DNA of 64,000 nucleotides from a virus, in IMG/VR virus record IMGVR_UViG_3300026484_000333, positions 19,932 to 83,931 of that record; one strand, 5' to 3'. Position 1 is the stretch's first letter, and every line of letters begins with the position of its first letter. This document shows, piece after piece, positions 34,408 to 42,260 of the stretch. The notes below the pieces were generated by a model. The model did no database searches. It was not told the DNA's origin and worked only from the letters and a program-made list of their open reading frames with translations. A program made the position numbers and the translations under genes.

Positions 34408-36276
34408 ATGAATAGAATGAATAAATTGATTGAATTAATCGAAAAAGAAAAAAAAGAAAGAAAAAAAATTGAAAAAATTTTGATAAAAAGAAAAGATAAA
34501 AAAGTTGCAATCAAGCCAAACTCATTTAATGAATTAGCTCAATTGCTTAAAAATTATACAATAATTTTATATCAAATGTCAAGAGTTTTATCAAATTTTT
34601 CTAACAAAAATTCAGGAATTCTTAACAATTTGTTATTTTTGTTAGAAAAATTTAACAATTCGTCAAGTTTTTATAGAAATTATAAACATTTTGTTATGGC
34701 AATAATCGAAGGAAAAATCGAGCCACAATTTGTTGCCCAAAATTTCGCTCAATTTTATATTGCCCTTACTTCAACGCATTTTGAAACCAAAGGTTTGAGC
34801 TTTGTTGCAAATCCTTATCAAGCTACGCAAATTGATAAAGCAAGACCGAATACAAAATATGGAAAATTCAGCTATATTAGAAAACAGGGATATGAGCAGA
34901 ATTTAGGTCTGACTTTTGACAGTGAAAGCTATGATGTTGTTGAATATTTTAAAATGATAACAAATGACAAATGTGCGTTTTTTACACCAAACAACAAATA
35001 TTCTAAAAATTCATTAAGATTTGATGTTGATGATAAAACTTTGAATATGGATGAAATGGAAATTTTGATTAGAACTGCGATGGACAAATTGAACATAAAC
35101 GGTGAAGTCGAAATCGTCGAAACAACGAAAGGTTGGCAGTTTGCTGTTTATGTTCCGTTGTTTTTCGTTAAAACTTTTTATGATAAAAATGATTATGTTG
35201 TTGAGCAGATTTTCGTTAGTGATAGAAAAACAACAAAAGCATTTAAGGCATATCAAAAATTCAACGAAAAATTTGTTGAGATTTTAGAAAATTTGGCGGT
35301 TGAGCTTTTTAATGTCAAATTAGAAATTGACAAATTTGCAGTAGAACAAGAAAAAGTTAGAATTTGGAGAAATGCAAAAGCCCACAATCATCGCTATTTT
35401 TCGGTGGTTGAAAACGAAAAATCAACGATTTTAGAAATGATTGATTTGCCAAAATTAGAACAAAAAGAAAATTTTGTCAATCATTTTGAAGCCAAAAAAG
35501 CAAATGAAATTGAACTCCGCAACAAAATGCCGAATGTTTATAAGTTCTTTAAAAAACACAACTTTTCAATGCCGAAAATCAAATGCGGATTGATTGGCAA
35601 AATGAGCGAAAATACCGAAAGTTTTTATCTTACAAAAGCAATTGTTCACAAATTTATAATTGATTATAATCATTTAGAAAATTTTGATGTTTTGTTGTTG
35701 GATTTGGCAGAAATGATAGAACTTGATTTTAGGAATATTTATCAAGAAGAAAAATCAATTGAAAATATAAATGTTGTGATTGATTATTATTTAGAAAATT
35801 TTGATGTTTATTTAACCGCCCAGAAAACCGCAAGAAGCCGAATGTTTGTTAAAAGTGCGAAAGCACTTGATAACATAAGAAAAAATAGAAATAATTTAGA
35901 TGAAATGAAACAAAAAATTGAAAAAAGCAAAAATGAACTTGAAAAATTTAAAAATAACGATGAAAATAAATTGTCAATTAGGAAAATGTCCGAAGAATTG
36001 AAGAAAATTGCTTTTGATTTGCCAAAATCAACGCTTTATGAATATATCAAAAAAGAAAATGTTGATATTTTAGTTGAAATGATTGAAATGTTGTATAGAT
36101 ATGTTATAATTTTAATGAACGGCAGTGAAAAAGAACAGCAAAAAGCAATTCAATTGTTCGAAATTATCGAACAGTTACAAGGTGCGGTCAATTATGTTAT
36201 AGCTATGATGAAGTTTGATTTGGTTGAAAATGAAAAATTACGAAAATTTTTTTATGTTGAAAAACGGAAGGAATAA
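34408..36276 (+). CDS. Putative AEP/PrimPol-like replication protein
   Basis: 622 residues. Features that fit an archaeo-eukaryotic primase core: SLRFDVDD (motif I, h-h-D-h-D, near residue 206), TTKGWQFAVYVP about 35 residues on (motif II place, but Gln instead of the usual His), and LEIDKFAVEQEKVRIWRNAKAHNHRYF (motif III place, as D...R..R...N.H). The C-terminal 250 residues are helical and coiled coil (MKQKIEKSKNELEKF). It heads a coupled operon that ends at a candidate origin, as plasmid replication genes do. The family match is by motif only; no second helicase domain is visible. Confidence in coding is very high, in function moderate. Confidence 0.5.
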   Translation: MNRMNKLIELIEKEKKERKKIEKILIKRKDKKVAIKPNSFNELAQLLKNYTIILYQMSRVLSNFSNKNSGILNNLLFLLEKFNNSSSFYRNYKHFVMAIIEGKIEPQFVAQNFAQFYIALTSTHFETKGLSFVANPYQATQIDKARPNTKYGKFSYIRKQGYEQNLGLTFDSESYDVVEYFKMITNDKCAFFTPNNKYSKNSLRFDVDDKTLNMDEMEILIRTAMDKLNINGEVEIVETTKGWQFAVYVPLFFVKTFYDKNDYVVEQIFVSDRKTTKAFKAYQKFNEKFVEILENLAVELFNVKLEIDKFAVEQEKVRIWRNAKAHNHRYFSVVENEKSTILEMIDLPKLEQKENFVNHFEAKKANEIELRNKMPNVYKFFKKHNFSMPKIKCGLIGKMSENTESFYLTKAIVHKFIIDYNHLENFDVLLLDLAEMIELDFRNIYQEEKSIENINVVIDYYLENFDVYLTAQKTARSRMFVKSAKALDNIRKNRNNLDEMKQKIEKSKNELEKFKNNDENKLSIRKMSEELKKIAFDLPKSTLYEYIKKENVDILVEMIEMLYRYVIILMNGSEKEQQKAIQLFEIIEQLQGAVNYVIAMMKFDLVENEKLRKFFYVEKRKE

Positions 36277-36278
36277 AA

Positions 36279-36536
36279 ATGAAAAAGCTAAATTATAACA
36301 AAGCAAGAAAATTTTATAATGAAGCAAAATTGTTTGTAAAAGAAAATGGTTATCCTACAAATGTTCCAAAAGCATTTTGGGAACTTTATGTTATGGTTGG
36401 ACATTTTTCTGTTAAATTTAAAAGAACGCCAAATGAAGACGAATATGAATTAATGATTAGTTTATTTCCTGAAGAAGAACAAAAGGAAATTAGGAAATTT
36501 TCGCTTTTAGTCCAAGAAACATTAGATGGAGAATAA
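36279..36536 (+). CDS. Hypothetical 85-aa protein
   Basis: Basic N-terminus, acidic C-terminus, helical (KARKFYNEAKLFVKENGYPTN). Two bases after the primase-like gene, in the same operon. Family not recognised. Confidence 0.65.
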   Translation: MKKLNYNKARKFYNEAKLFVKENGYPTNVPKAFWELYVMVGHFSVKFKRTPNEDEYELMISLFPEEEQKEIRKFSLLVQETLDGE

Positions 36537-36538
36537 AA

Positions 36539-36784
36539 ATGCAAGTTACAAAATCAAATCTTTATAATTTAATAGCAAATGATTTTATGTTATCAAAGCT
36601 TTGGGAAGAAAATTTGGCTTGGTATCAATATTATAAAAGCAAAAATGAAGAAAATGGAATGAGCTATACAAAATATATGGCTTATTTGGATTTGCACCAA
36701 AAATGCGTTGAACTGAAAAAAGAAAAATTAGACAAACAAGAAGAAAAAATAATAAAAGATTTTGTTAATTTTTATTTTAGTTGA
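36539..36784 (+). CDS. Hypothetical 81-aa protein
   Basis: Helical, rich in Lys/Glu, Tyr and Trp (LWEENLAWYQYYKSKNEENG). Two bases after the previous gene. Family not recognised. Confidence 0.65.
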   Translation: MQVTKSNLYNLIANDFMLSKLWEENLAWYQYYKSKNEENGMSYTKYMAYLDLHQKCVELKKEKLDKQEEKIIKDFVNFYFS

Positions 36785-36795
36785 AAAGGAAAAAT

Positions 36796-37281
36796 ATGAA
36801 ATTAATAAAAGCTGATTGGTCGTTTGGGCTTGAAAATATAAAAGAAAAATTAGAAAAGCAGAAAATTCATCTTACCGAAAAGCAATATGACGTTATAACG
36901 CCCGTTGCCTTGCCCTCAAAAAATTATGATGAATTAAGAAATGCTTATATGAAATCGGTGCAAAAATTAAGAAGATATTATCATATTCCTGCATTTAGCA
37001 ATGTTAAAATGGTATATTTTAACAATATGAGTTGGTTTGTTTATTCTAAAGCTTATTTAGAAGAATGGTTGGCGTTTATTTTGCGTGAGGCAAATATTAA
37101 ACTGCCCGATTATATTTTTGAGCCTCATAAATTATCCGATAAAGTTATCGACAAGGAACTTAAGTTTTTTATTAAACCAAAAGAAAAAGCTCAATTTGAT
37201 TTGGTCAAAGTTTTCTATGAAAATAAAGCAATCGGTTATAATGCAATTAATGAAATTTTAAATTTTAAGGAAATTAGATGA
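36796..37281 (+). CDS. Hypothetical 161-aa protein
   Basis: Starts at ATG 36796 because AAAAGGA stands just before it. Contains YMKSVQKLRRYYHIPAFSNV and aromatic-rich NNMSWFVYSKAYLEEWLAF. No recognised domain; overlaps the next start by ATGA. Confidence 0.65.
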   Translation: MKLIKADWSFGLENIKEKLEKQKIHLTEKQYDVITPVALPSKNYDELRNAYMKSVQKLRRYYHIPAFSNVKMVYFNNMSWFVYSKAYLEEWLAFILREANIKLPDYIFEPHKLSDKVIDKELKFFIKPKEKAQFDLVKVFYENKAIGYNAINEILNFKEIR

Positions 37282-37532
37282 TGTTAAAAAGAAAAATAAA
37301 TTTTGACAGGCTGAAATTTATTTTAGATAATTTGAATAAAAATGTTGAGGTTGTCGGTTATGTTTATTCTCCTTCTTATAAAATTGAAGTTAAAATTGGA
37401 GTAATTTGCTATGAAATTTTGCTAAAAACATTAAAATTTTTAAATAAAAATAAAGAATTTTACGAAATTGTTGGTTTTTTACATAAAAAACAAATAAAAA
37501 TCGTCGAATTTTATGAAAATGACAAAATTTAA
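37278..37532 (+). CDS. Hypothetical 84-aa protein
   Basis: Basic and beta-rich (VEVVGYVYSPSYKIEVKIGV). Coupled by ATGA to the gene before. Family not recognised. Confidence 0.6.
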   Translation: MMLKRKINFDRLKFILDNLNKNVEVVGYVYSPSYKIEVKIGVICYEILLKTLKFLNKNKEFYEIVGFLHKKQIKIVEFYENDKI

Positions 37533-37541
37533 AGGAAAAAA

Positions 37542-38081
37542 ATGCAAAAAAACGAAAAAAATTTGCTAATTTTGCCGATTTTTGAGCTATTTCCTTCAAA
37601 AAATATTGAAAGTTGGTTTGGAACGTTAACTTTTCAACGTTTAGCGAACTTATTTTATTATATAAAGCAAAAAGAACTTGGGGATTTAGCTGAAGATTTA
37701 AACGAAATTAGCAAGGAATTGGCATTTGCAAGTTATCTCAAAACTTATAAAACTTTGGATTATTTTTATGTTTTAATTAAAAATGATAAATTTGTTGGCG
37801 TGATTAGCTTTGATATTTCACAAGAAAATATATATTTTAAGCAAGGCAAATATTTGATATTCGCCCAAACAGGATTAGTTACAAACGAAATTTCGGATTT
37901 TTGGTTTTTGATGCGGAATTTACGTAATTTGACGGATAAAATTATAGAAAAAGAACAACCTAATTTTGCAATTGCTTATTTAAAAAATGTAAGTCATAAT
38001 AAACGATTTTTAAATTATGTAGAAAAAGAACATAATTTAAAAGTAAATTTGGTTTATAATTTAACTTATGGAGCATTTTAA
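37542..38081 (+). CDS. Hypothetical protein, possible GNAT-like fold
   Basis: 179 residues with the layout of an acetyltransferase-like fold: FYVLIKNDKFVGVISFDISQENIYF and, at the end, NFAIAYLKNVSHNKRFLNYVEKEHN. The acetyl-CoA loop motif is not clear, so this is only suggestive. Stop overlaps the next start by one base. Confidence 0.5.
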   Translation: MQKNEKNLLILPIFELFPSKNIESWFGTLTFQRLANLFYYIKQKELGDLAEDLNEISKELAFASYLKTYKTLDYFYVLIKNDKFVGVISFDISQENIYFKQGKYLIFAQTGLVTNEISDFWFLMRNLRNLTDKIIEKEQPNFAIAYLKNVSHNKRFLNYVEKEHNLKVNLVYNLTYGAF

Positions 38082-38359
38082 TGAAAACAAATTTGATTTT
38101 ATCCGATAAAAAGCTCGGCAAGGAAAACGACCAAAAAATTGTTGATTTGATTCGAGAAGTTTATCCTTATTTATCATTAGACGCAGTAGCAAAACTTACA
38201 GGATTATCAAAAACAAAAGTTAAAGAAATTTTAAAAGCGAATAATATAAACAAGGAAAACGACCCGAGCTGGTATAATAATGTTCCGATTGTTATTTGGC
38301 TACCAAGCGAATTTTATGATAAAGTTGATGTAGAAAATTTGAAATTTATTGAAAAATAG
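38081..38359 (+). CDS. Small helix-turn-helix protein
   Basis: 92 residues with an HTH at about 30-55 (LSLDAVAKLTGLSKTKVKEILKANN). Likely a DNA-binding regulator of the operon or its origin. A separate promoter follows it. Confidence 0.6.
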   Translation: MKTNLILSDKKLGKENDQKIVDLIREVYPYLSLDAVAKLTGLSKTKVKEILKANNINKENDPSWYNNVPIVIWLPSEFYDKVDVENLKFIEK

Positions 38360-38360
38360 C

Positions 38361-38390
38361 TTGACATATGCAATGATAAAATGTTATAAT
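38361..38390 (+). promoter_or_regulatory. Sigma70 promoter inside the operon
   Basis: TTGACA, 18 nt, TATAAT, 32 nt before the start at 38422; begins one base after the HTH gene stop, so the HTH protein may act on it. Confidence 0.8.
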
Positions 38391-38421
38391 TTATTGATGA
38401 AAAATTTAAAAGGAGCGACAA

Positions 38422-38871
38422 ATGAACGAAATTAGCTTATCTGCTTATTTAAAGCAAATGCTTGAGCCGGAAATTGCAATTGCAATTTGTAACCACAAAT
38501 TTGGTAAAGATTTTAAGGAAGATTTAAAAAAAGAAAAATTATTGCAATATTTGCTTGATAGGTTGCTTGTAAATGAAGATTTATCAGCAAATATGTATGA
38601 TTTTGTTGAGGTTGTTGGTTATATTATGCAACAGGAATTCAAAAATTATGGGCAATTTTATATTGAAGTTGACGAACTTGATAATGTTTTTTATGTTTTG
38701 GTCGGTAAAATGGCACAAGCAGGAATACCAAAAGCTTATGTTAAACAATTTTTGGTTGATTGCTTCAAATCGTTTTATGGTTTGATTAATAAAAAAATTC
38801 CTGATTTGGTATTTGAATACCAAAATAAAAAAGAACAATTGCCAAATCAACTTTCAGGATTTGACAAATGA
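38422..38871 (+). CDS. Hypothetical 149-aa protein
   Basis: Helical protein (ISLSAYLKQMLEPEIAIAICNHKFG...), no recognised motif. First gene behind the internal promoter; overlaps the next start by ATGA. Confidence 0.65.
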   Translation: MNEISLSAYLKQMLEPEIAIAICNHKFGKDFKEDLKKEKLLQYLLDRLLVNEDLSANMYDFVEVVGYIMQQEFKNYGQFYIEVDELDNVFYVLVGKMAQAGIPKAYVKQFLVDCFKSFYGLINKKIPDLVFEYQNKKEQLPNQLSGFDK

Positions 38872-39173
38872 TTGAAAGAAAATTAAGTTGCCATCAAGTT
38901 CAGAAAGTTATGGATTTGTTTTATTTTAAAAAAGCAACCATAACTAAAATTGCCCAATATTATAAAGTTGGTTATAAAACGATTCAATATATTGTACAAG
39001 GCAAAACTTATCGTGATTGTTGGCGTTATGATAGATACAGCTGGGAAAATGAAAACGATTTCAAACTTGCTTATCAGCATAGAAAACGTGAAAACATCAA
39101 AAATTTTGGAAACGGTAGGAAATCGCAAAAAATTGAATTCCTGTTAGAAGAACTAAAAAAAGGAAATGTTTGA
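38868..39173 (+). CDS. HTH protein, recombinase/resolvase-type HTH
   Basis: 101 residues. HTH at about 20-50 (ATITKIAQYYKVGYKTIQYIVQGKTYRD), similar to the HTH at the end of the HNH protein at 30.3 kb; basic C-terminus. Probably binds DNA. No catalytic domain. Confidence 0.6.
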   Translation: MIERKLSCHQVQKVMDLFYFKKATITKIAQYYKVGYKTIQYIVQGKTYRDCWRYDRYSWENENDFKLAYQHRKRENIKNFGNGRKSQKIEFLLEELKKGNV

Positions 39174-39409
39174 AAACAATTTGGCTTGTCAAATGCCTAA
39201 AATGCAATGATGAAGTTGAAAATGGAAAATGCAAATGCGGAAATGTTGGCGTTAGAAAAAAAGGAAACCAAATTTTGGCTTTGTTTTGTGATGATTTGCG
39301 AACTTGTAATTTGAAAAAAATTATAAAATACAAAAATTTGATAATAAAGGAAAAAAGCTGGTTTCCTTTTAGCTTTGCCAAAATTGAAAAAGTTGAAATG
39401 GAGGTATGA
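39170..39409 (+). CDS. Zinc-ribbon protein, TTG start
   Basis: 79 residues with CLKCNDEVENGKCKCGNVGV, a zinc ribbon in the first 25 residues. The TTG start overlaps the previous stop (TTGA) and has AAAGGA at the right distance; no ATG fits. Confidence 0.6.
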   Translation: MKTIWLVKCLKCNDEVENGKCKCGNVGVRKKGNQILALFCDDLRTCNLKKIIKYKNLIIKEKSWFPFSFAKIEKVEMEV

Positions 39410-39484
39410 ATGGATTTTTATTTTAGCTTTATTTTAGTTGGTTTTATTTATTTGTTTTCACTTTTAATTTTAAAGGAACTTTGA
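39410..39484 (+). CDS. 24-residue membrane peptide
   Basis: MDFYFSFILVGFIYLFSLLI then LKEL. GGAGG stands six nt before the ATG. One membrane helix. Next gene starts at the following base. Confidence 0.45.
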   Translation: MDFYFSFILVGFIYLFSLLILKEL

Positions 39485-39565
39485 ATGCTTGAGGAAATAA
39501 TTTTTCTGGTTAGTTTTTTTATGTTTTTAATTATTGTAGTTGTTGAACTTAAGAATAAAAAATAA
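39485..39565 (+). CDS. 26-residue membrane peptide
   Basis: MLEEIIFLVSFFMFLIIVVV then ELKNKK: one membrane helix, AAAGGA 10 nt upstream. Two single-helix peptides side by side resemble small membrane effector or toxin-like pairs; function not known. Confidence 0.45.
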   Translation: MLEEIIFLVSFFMFLIIVVVELKNKK

Positions 39566-39577
39566 AGGAGTTTTTAA

Positions 39578-39832
39578 ATGAAAATAAAAATACAAAGTTT
39601 TTTAAGTGCGGTGGCGTTTGTTAGCTTTACGATTGCGAGTTTGTATATTAGCACGGTTTTAGGTTATATTGCATTTCTTTTTGGCGGATTTTTTGTAGAT
39701 GGTATGGAAGTTTTTATGAAAGCAAATTGGGCGTTGTTTAGCAAGGAGCTTGTTTTGGCAATTGCTTCATTAATTGTAGGTGGAATTGCTGTTTTTTTGG
39801 CTTTTTGGATGGAGGATTGGAATGAAAGCTAA
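39578..39832 (+). CDS. Two-helix membrane protein
   Basis: 84 residues, membrane helices at about 8-35 (FLSAVAFVSFTIASLYISTVLG) and 58-80 (ELVLAIASLIVGGIAVFLAFW). Strong AAAGGAG site. Function unknown. Confidence 0.65.
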   Translation: MKIKIQSFLSAVAFVSFTIASLYISTVLGYIAFLFGGFFVDGMEVFMKANWALFSKELVLAIASLIVGGIAVFLAFWMEDWNES

Positions 39833-40007
39833 TTTGTACCTTGAAAAATACAAATTTGATGAAATAAGTTCAATTATTTATGATGATAAAAACAAAATCA
39901 TTCAATTTTGGTATAATGGCAGGAAAGTTGTTGGAAAGCTCCAAACAATTTTACAGGATAAAAATGAAATAATAATCGAGAAAGGAAATTATGATGGTTT
40001 GGCTTAA
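39822..40007 (+). CDS. Hypothetical 61-aa protein
   Basis: Starts at ATG 39822, with GGAGGATTGG just upstream, inside the end of the preceding gene. Beta-rich (IIYDDKNKIIQFWYNGRKVVGK). Family not recognised. Confidence 0.6.
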   Translation: MKANLYLEKYKFDEISSIIYDDKNKIIQFWYNGRKVVGKLQTILQDKNEIIIEKGNYDGLA

Positions 40008-40236
40008 AATTGAAAATGTAGGTTTTTTAAAAGTTAGCGATATTAGTTATGTTGGCGAAGTTGATTTAGTTGAAATTGATGATTTGACTAACAAAAATTT
40101 ATATGGATTTGAATTGGTAGTCGGCGGTGAGCTTTTACCTTTGGTTTATGATAGCAGAGAAAAAGCAATTAAGGTAAATGATGCAATTAAAAAGCAACTT
40201 TTGATGAGTGCTAAAATTATAAAATTGGAGGTGTAA
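39991..40236 (+). CDS. Hypothetical 81-aa protein
   Basis: Beta-rich (MVWLKIENVGFLKVSDISYVG). Overlaps the previous gene by 17 nt and has GAAAGGA upstream. Similar overall make-up to the genes at 39822 and 40238. Family not recognised. Confidence 0.6.
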   Translation: MMVWLKIENVGFLKVSDISYVGEVDLVEIDDLTNKNLYGFELVVGGELLPLVYDSREKAIKVNDAIKKQLLMSAKIIKLEV

Positions 40237-40237
40237 A

Positions 40238-40537
40238 ATGAACGAATGTAGAATTTATAGCTTTATGGATTTGTTTGTAGAAATGGTGGATAATGTTGAA
40301 AATGATGAAATTAAAAGCAAAGGAATCCAAAAAATTTTGCTTGAGGTTACGGGGCAGGTACTTGAAATTGAAGAAGAAATAAGCGAAGGTTGTAAGCAAT
40401 TGAAAATAAATGATAACTTGGTTTATGAAAAAGGAATGTATTTTATTCCTGTTAAAAATGTTGGTGTTGTAGTTGTAAATGAAGAAGATTTGAGTAAAAT
40501 TGCAGAGCTTTTAAATAAGGAGGAAAGCGATGGTTAA
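40238..40537 (+). CDS. Hypothetical 99-aa acidic protein
   Basis: Acidic; helical first half, beta-rich second half ending in EEDLSKIAELLNKEESDG. GGAGG six nt before the ATG. Family not recognised. Confidence 0.6.
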   Translation: MNECRIYSFMDLFVEMVDNVENDEIKSKGIQKILLEVTGQVLEIEEEISEGCKQLKINDNLVYEKGMYFIPVKNVGVVVVNEEDLSKIAELLNKEESDG

Positions 40538-40889
40538 GTTTATAAAGCGATACGTTTGCCAAGGCAAAGTTCAAAATGATTATGAAAACAAAGTTGATTT
40601 TTTTCAGGTGATTGTTGAAAAGGAAAACGGCGGTTTGGAATGGAATGATATTGTTGTTAAAGGTTTCTTGGTTTTTCTAAAGGGCGGTAGATATGACCGC
40701 TTGATTCGCGGGATGTATAAAATAAAAGAAGAAAAATGGAAAGAACTTGAAAGCAAGTTGTTTGACAAAGTTGAAGCCATTGATTGCGAGAAAGAAACCG
40801 AACTTGAAGTTTATGAACTTGCTTTGGCTGGTGTTAGTTTGCCAGAAGTGCAAAAATTTTTAGAAGAAAATGCGGAGAAGGTCAAATGA
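40530..40889 (+). CDS. Hypothetical 119-aa protein
   Basis: Overlaps the neighbours by 8 and 4 nt. Helical C-terminus (ELALAGVSLPEVQKFLEENAEK). The DNA is visibly richer in GC and TTG leucine codons than the phage late genes. Family not recognised. Confidence 0.6.
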   Translation: MVKFIKRYVCQGKVQNDYENKVDFFQVIVEKENGGLEWNDIVVKGFLVFLKGGRYDRLIRGMYKIKEEKWKELESKLFDKVEAIDCEKETELEVYELALAGVSLPEVQKFLEENAEKVK

Positions 40890-41203
40890 AACTTTTGCTC
40901 CGCTTGTTGATAGCTGGTTTGATGGTTTCGCAGTTGTTTGGCTGGGAATTGCTGTGCTTGGTCGGAAAGGAAAATGACAAATGGTTGAATGTTGAAAAGC
41001 AGGTAAGTTTACGTTGTAGTAGTGGGAAATTGAAAGCAAGTGCGGTTGGGGTTAGGAAAGTTGGCGATATGTTTGTTTATAAAATGCCAAATGGCGAGGC
41101 GTTGTATTGCGAAGAAGATTGGGTGTGGAGTTTTAGAAAGCTTGTTGTAGTAGGCGGGAAAAATTTTAAAAGCAGAAGTTGTAAGGTTTACTATAAAAGG
41201 TAA
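40886..41203 (+). CDS. Exported cysteine-containing protein
   Basis: 105 residues with a clear signal peptide (MKLLLRLLIAGLMVSQLFG) and four later cysteines (LLCLVG, LRCSSG, LYCEED, RSCKVYY) that could form two disulfides in the periplasm. Last gene of the operon. Exported single-domain proteins at the end of phage early operons may act in superinfection exclusion; that is a guess. Confidence 0.6.
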   Translation: MKLLLRLLIAGLMVSQLFGWELLCLVGKENDKWLNVEKQVSLRCSSGKLKASAVGVRKVGDMFVYKMPNGEALYCEEDWVWSFRKLVVVGGKNFKSRSCKVYYKR

Positions 41204-41371
41204 GGCAGTTGGTTGCCTGTTGGTTTGGTTTTTGCAGGTTTAGGGTCAGGTACTTTTTAGTAAATAGCTAAAATCTTGTTAGTTATATGCCAAGCTATTT
41301 GTGAGTAATTGTTAGGTGTTTTAGAGTCAGCAACTTTTTGAGTGCTTTTCGCTCAACCAACCTCCCCCGTT

Positions 41372-41397
41372 GTTATTCACAACTACCTGTGAATAAC
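41372..41397. promoter_or_regulatory. Inverted pair of DnaA-like boxes
   Basis: GTTATTCACA (41372-41381) and TGTGAATAAC (41388-41397) form a perfect inverted repeat with a six-nt centre. TTATTCACA is close to DnaA box cores reported for Campylobacterota. Confidence 0.6.
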
Positions 41398-41469
41398 TTG
41401 TTTTGGTGTCAAACACTTATTTTTTACTTAACATAATGCATATTCTCGGGAAAATTTAAATGGGAAAAA

Positions 41470-41478
41470 TGTGAATAA
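41470..41478 (-). promoter_or_regulatory. Third DnaA-like box
   Basis: TGTGAATAA, that is TTATTCACA on the minus strand, 80 nt from the inverted pair. Confidence 0.5.
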
Positions 41479-41694
41479 CTCGGCGAATAGTTGTTCAGTT
41501 TTAAGTGAATATTAAGGATTCTTTACAAAACAGTGAAAATTTAGTGCCAGACACCATAAAGGATTTTTAACGCTAGGTAGTTTATAGAATAAGCGTCTGA
41601 CACTATTTTATCGGGATTTGGAGGAAGTTATTTATCTGGCTATAAAAAAAGGGCGAAAAATGGTGCGTTTTATGGGTCACATTGTAGACTTAAA

Positions 41695-41793
41695 ATTTTT
41701 TAGTAATTATTTTATAATCACTTGGCAATTTTTTAGTAATTATTTTATAATCACTTGGCAATTTTTTAGTAATTATTTTGTAATTACTTGGCA
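41695..41793 (+). repeat. Three tandem 33-bp repeats
   Basis: Units 41695-41727 and 41728-41760 are identical; 41761-41793 differs at two or three bases; a shortened fourth copy follows. Each contains TAGTAATTATTTTATAATCA then CTTGGCA. An open frame (11-residue repeat) exists but has no ribosome site. Confidence 0.9.
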
Positions 41794-41894
41794 ATCATTT
41801 TTATAATCATTTGGCGGTTATCTGTTATTCATTTTATAATTATCTACCTGTTATTTATTTATAAAATAGTGCCAGACACTTATTTTTATTTAAT

Positions 41895-41922
41895 AGCAAA
41901 AAGGATAATTATCCTTTTTGCT
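41895..41922. terminator. Perfect palindrome, likely terminator
   Basis: 14-bp arms, AGCAAAAAGGATAA / TTATCCTTTTTGCT, covering the stop codon of the last gene of the minus-strand operon. It can act on both strands; T runs lie inside the stem. Confidence 0.65.
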
Positions 41923-42247
41923 CCTCGAAAATCTTACTCCATAATTCTTCTTCTGTTTCCACTGTTTCTATATTTCCTTTCTTTATTTCTTGCTCTATTG
42001 CTTTTCTTCTTCCATCTTTAAAAAAACAAAAATCTTCCAAAAAAATTCTCAAATACTTGGACGTTGTAATGGAAAAATTATAAGCATCTTTTAAGAGATA
42101 AATTTTTCTTTTCTTTGTTATAACTCCATTTTTTTCTTCTTTAATATAAGTCTTCCCTGCAATAAGTGTATTATAACTCTGAAAAATAACTCCAAAATCA
42201 TTACCAATTAAAAACTGATTTTTTTGAATCTGTCTTACTTTTAGCAT
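41909..42247 (-). CDS. Hypothetical protein of the GGAGGUACAA operon (1)
   Basis: 112 residues from MLKVRQIQ; this ATG is chosen because GGAGGTACAT stands before it. Beta-rich first half (FLIGNDFGVIFQSYNTLIAGKTYIKEEKNG), helical end. No recognised family. Confidence 0.65.
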   Translation of the reverse strand: MLKVRQIQKNQFLIGNDFGVIFQSYNTLIAGKTYIKEEKNGVITKKRKIYLLKDAYNFSITTSKYLRIFLEDFCFFKDGRRKAIEQEIKKGNIETVETEEELWSKIFEEQKG

Positions 42248-42260
42248 TATGTACCTCCTC

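Larger units (their letters stand above)
41204..41894. other. Candidate replication origin / iteron region (gene-free)
   Basis: 690 bp without a credible gene between converging operons. It holds three TTATTCACA DnaA-like boxes (see 41372 and 41470), at least six copies of an imperfect palindrome AAGTGTCTGACACT (41239-41256, 41320-41337, 41405-41419, 41543-41555, 41591-41605, 41868-41881), an AT-rich stretch at 41405-41430 and three tandem 33-bp repeats. Such a mix is typical of theta origins with iterons. Confidence 0.55.

Noticed and set aside
34408-34440. Start of the primase-like gene at the second Met (MNKLIEL)
   Set aside because: The ribosome site AAAGGAG is better placed for the first ATG at 34408.
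41618-41806. 62-codon frame over the 33-bp repeats
   Set aside because: No Shine-Dalgarno before its start and the open frame follows from the repeat length being a multiple of three.
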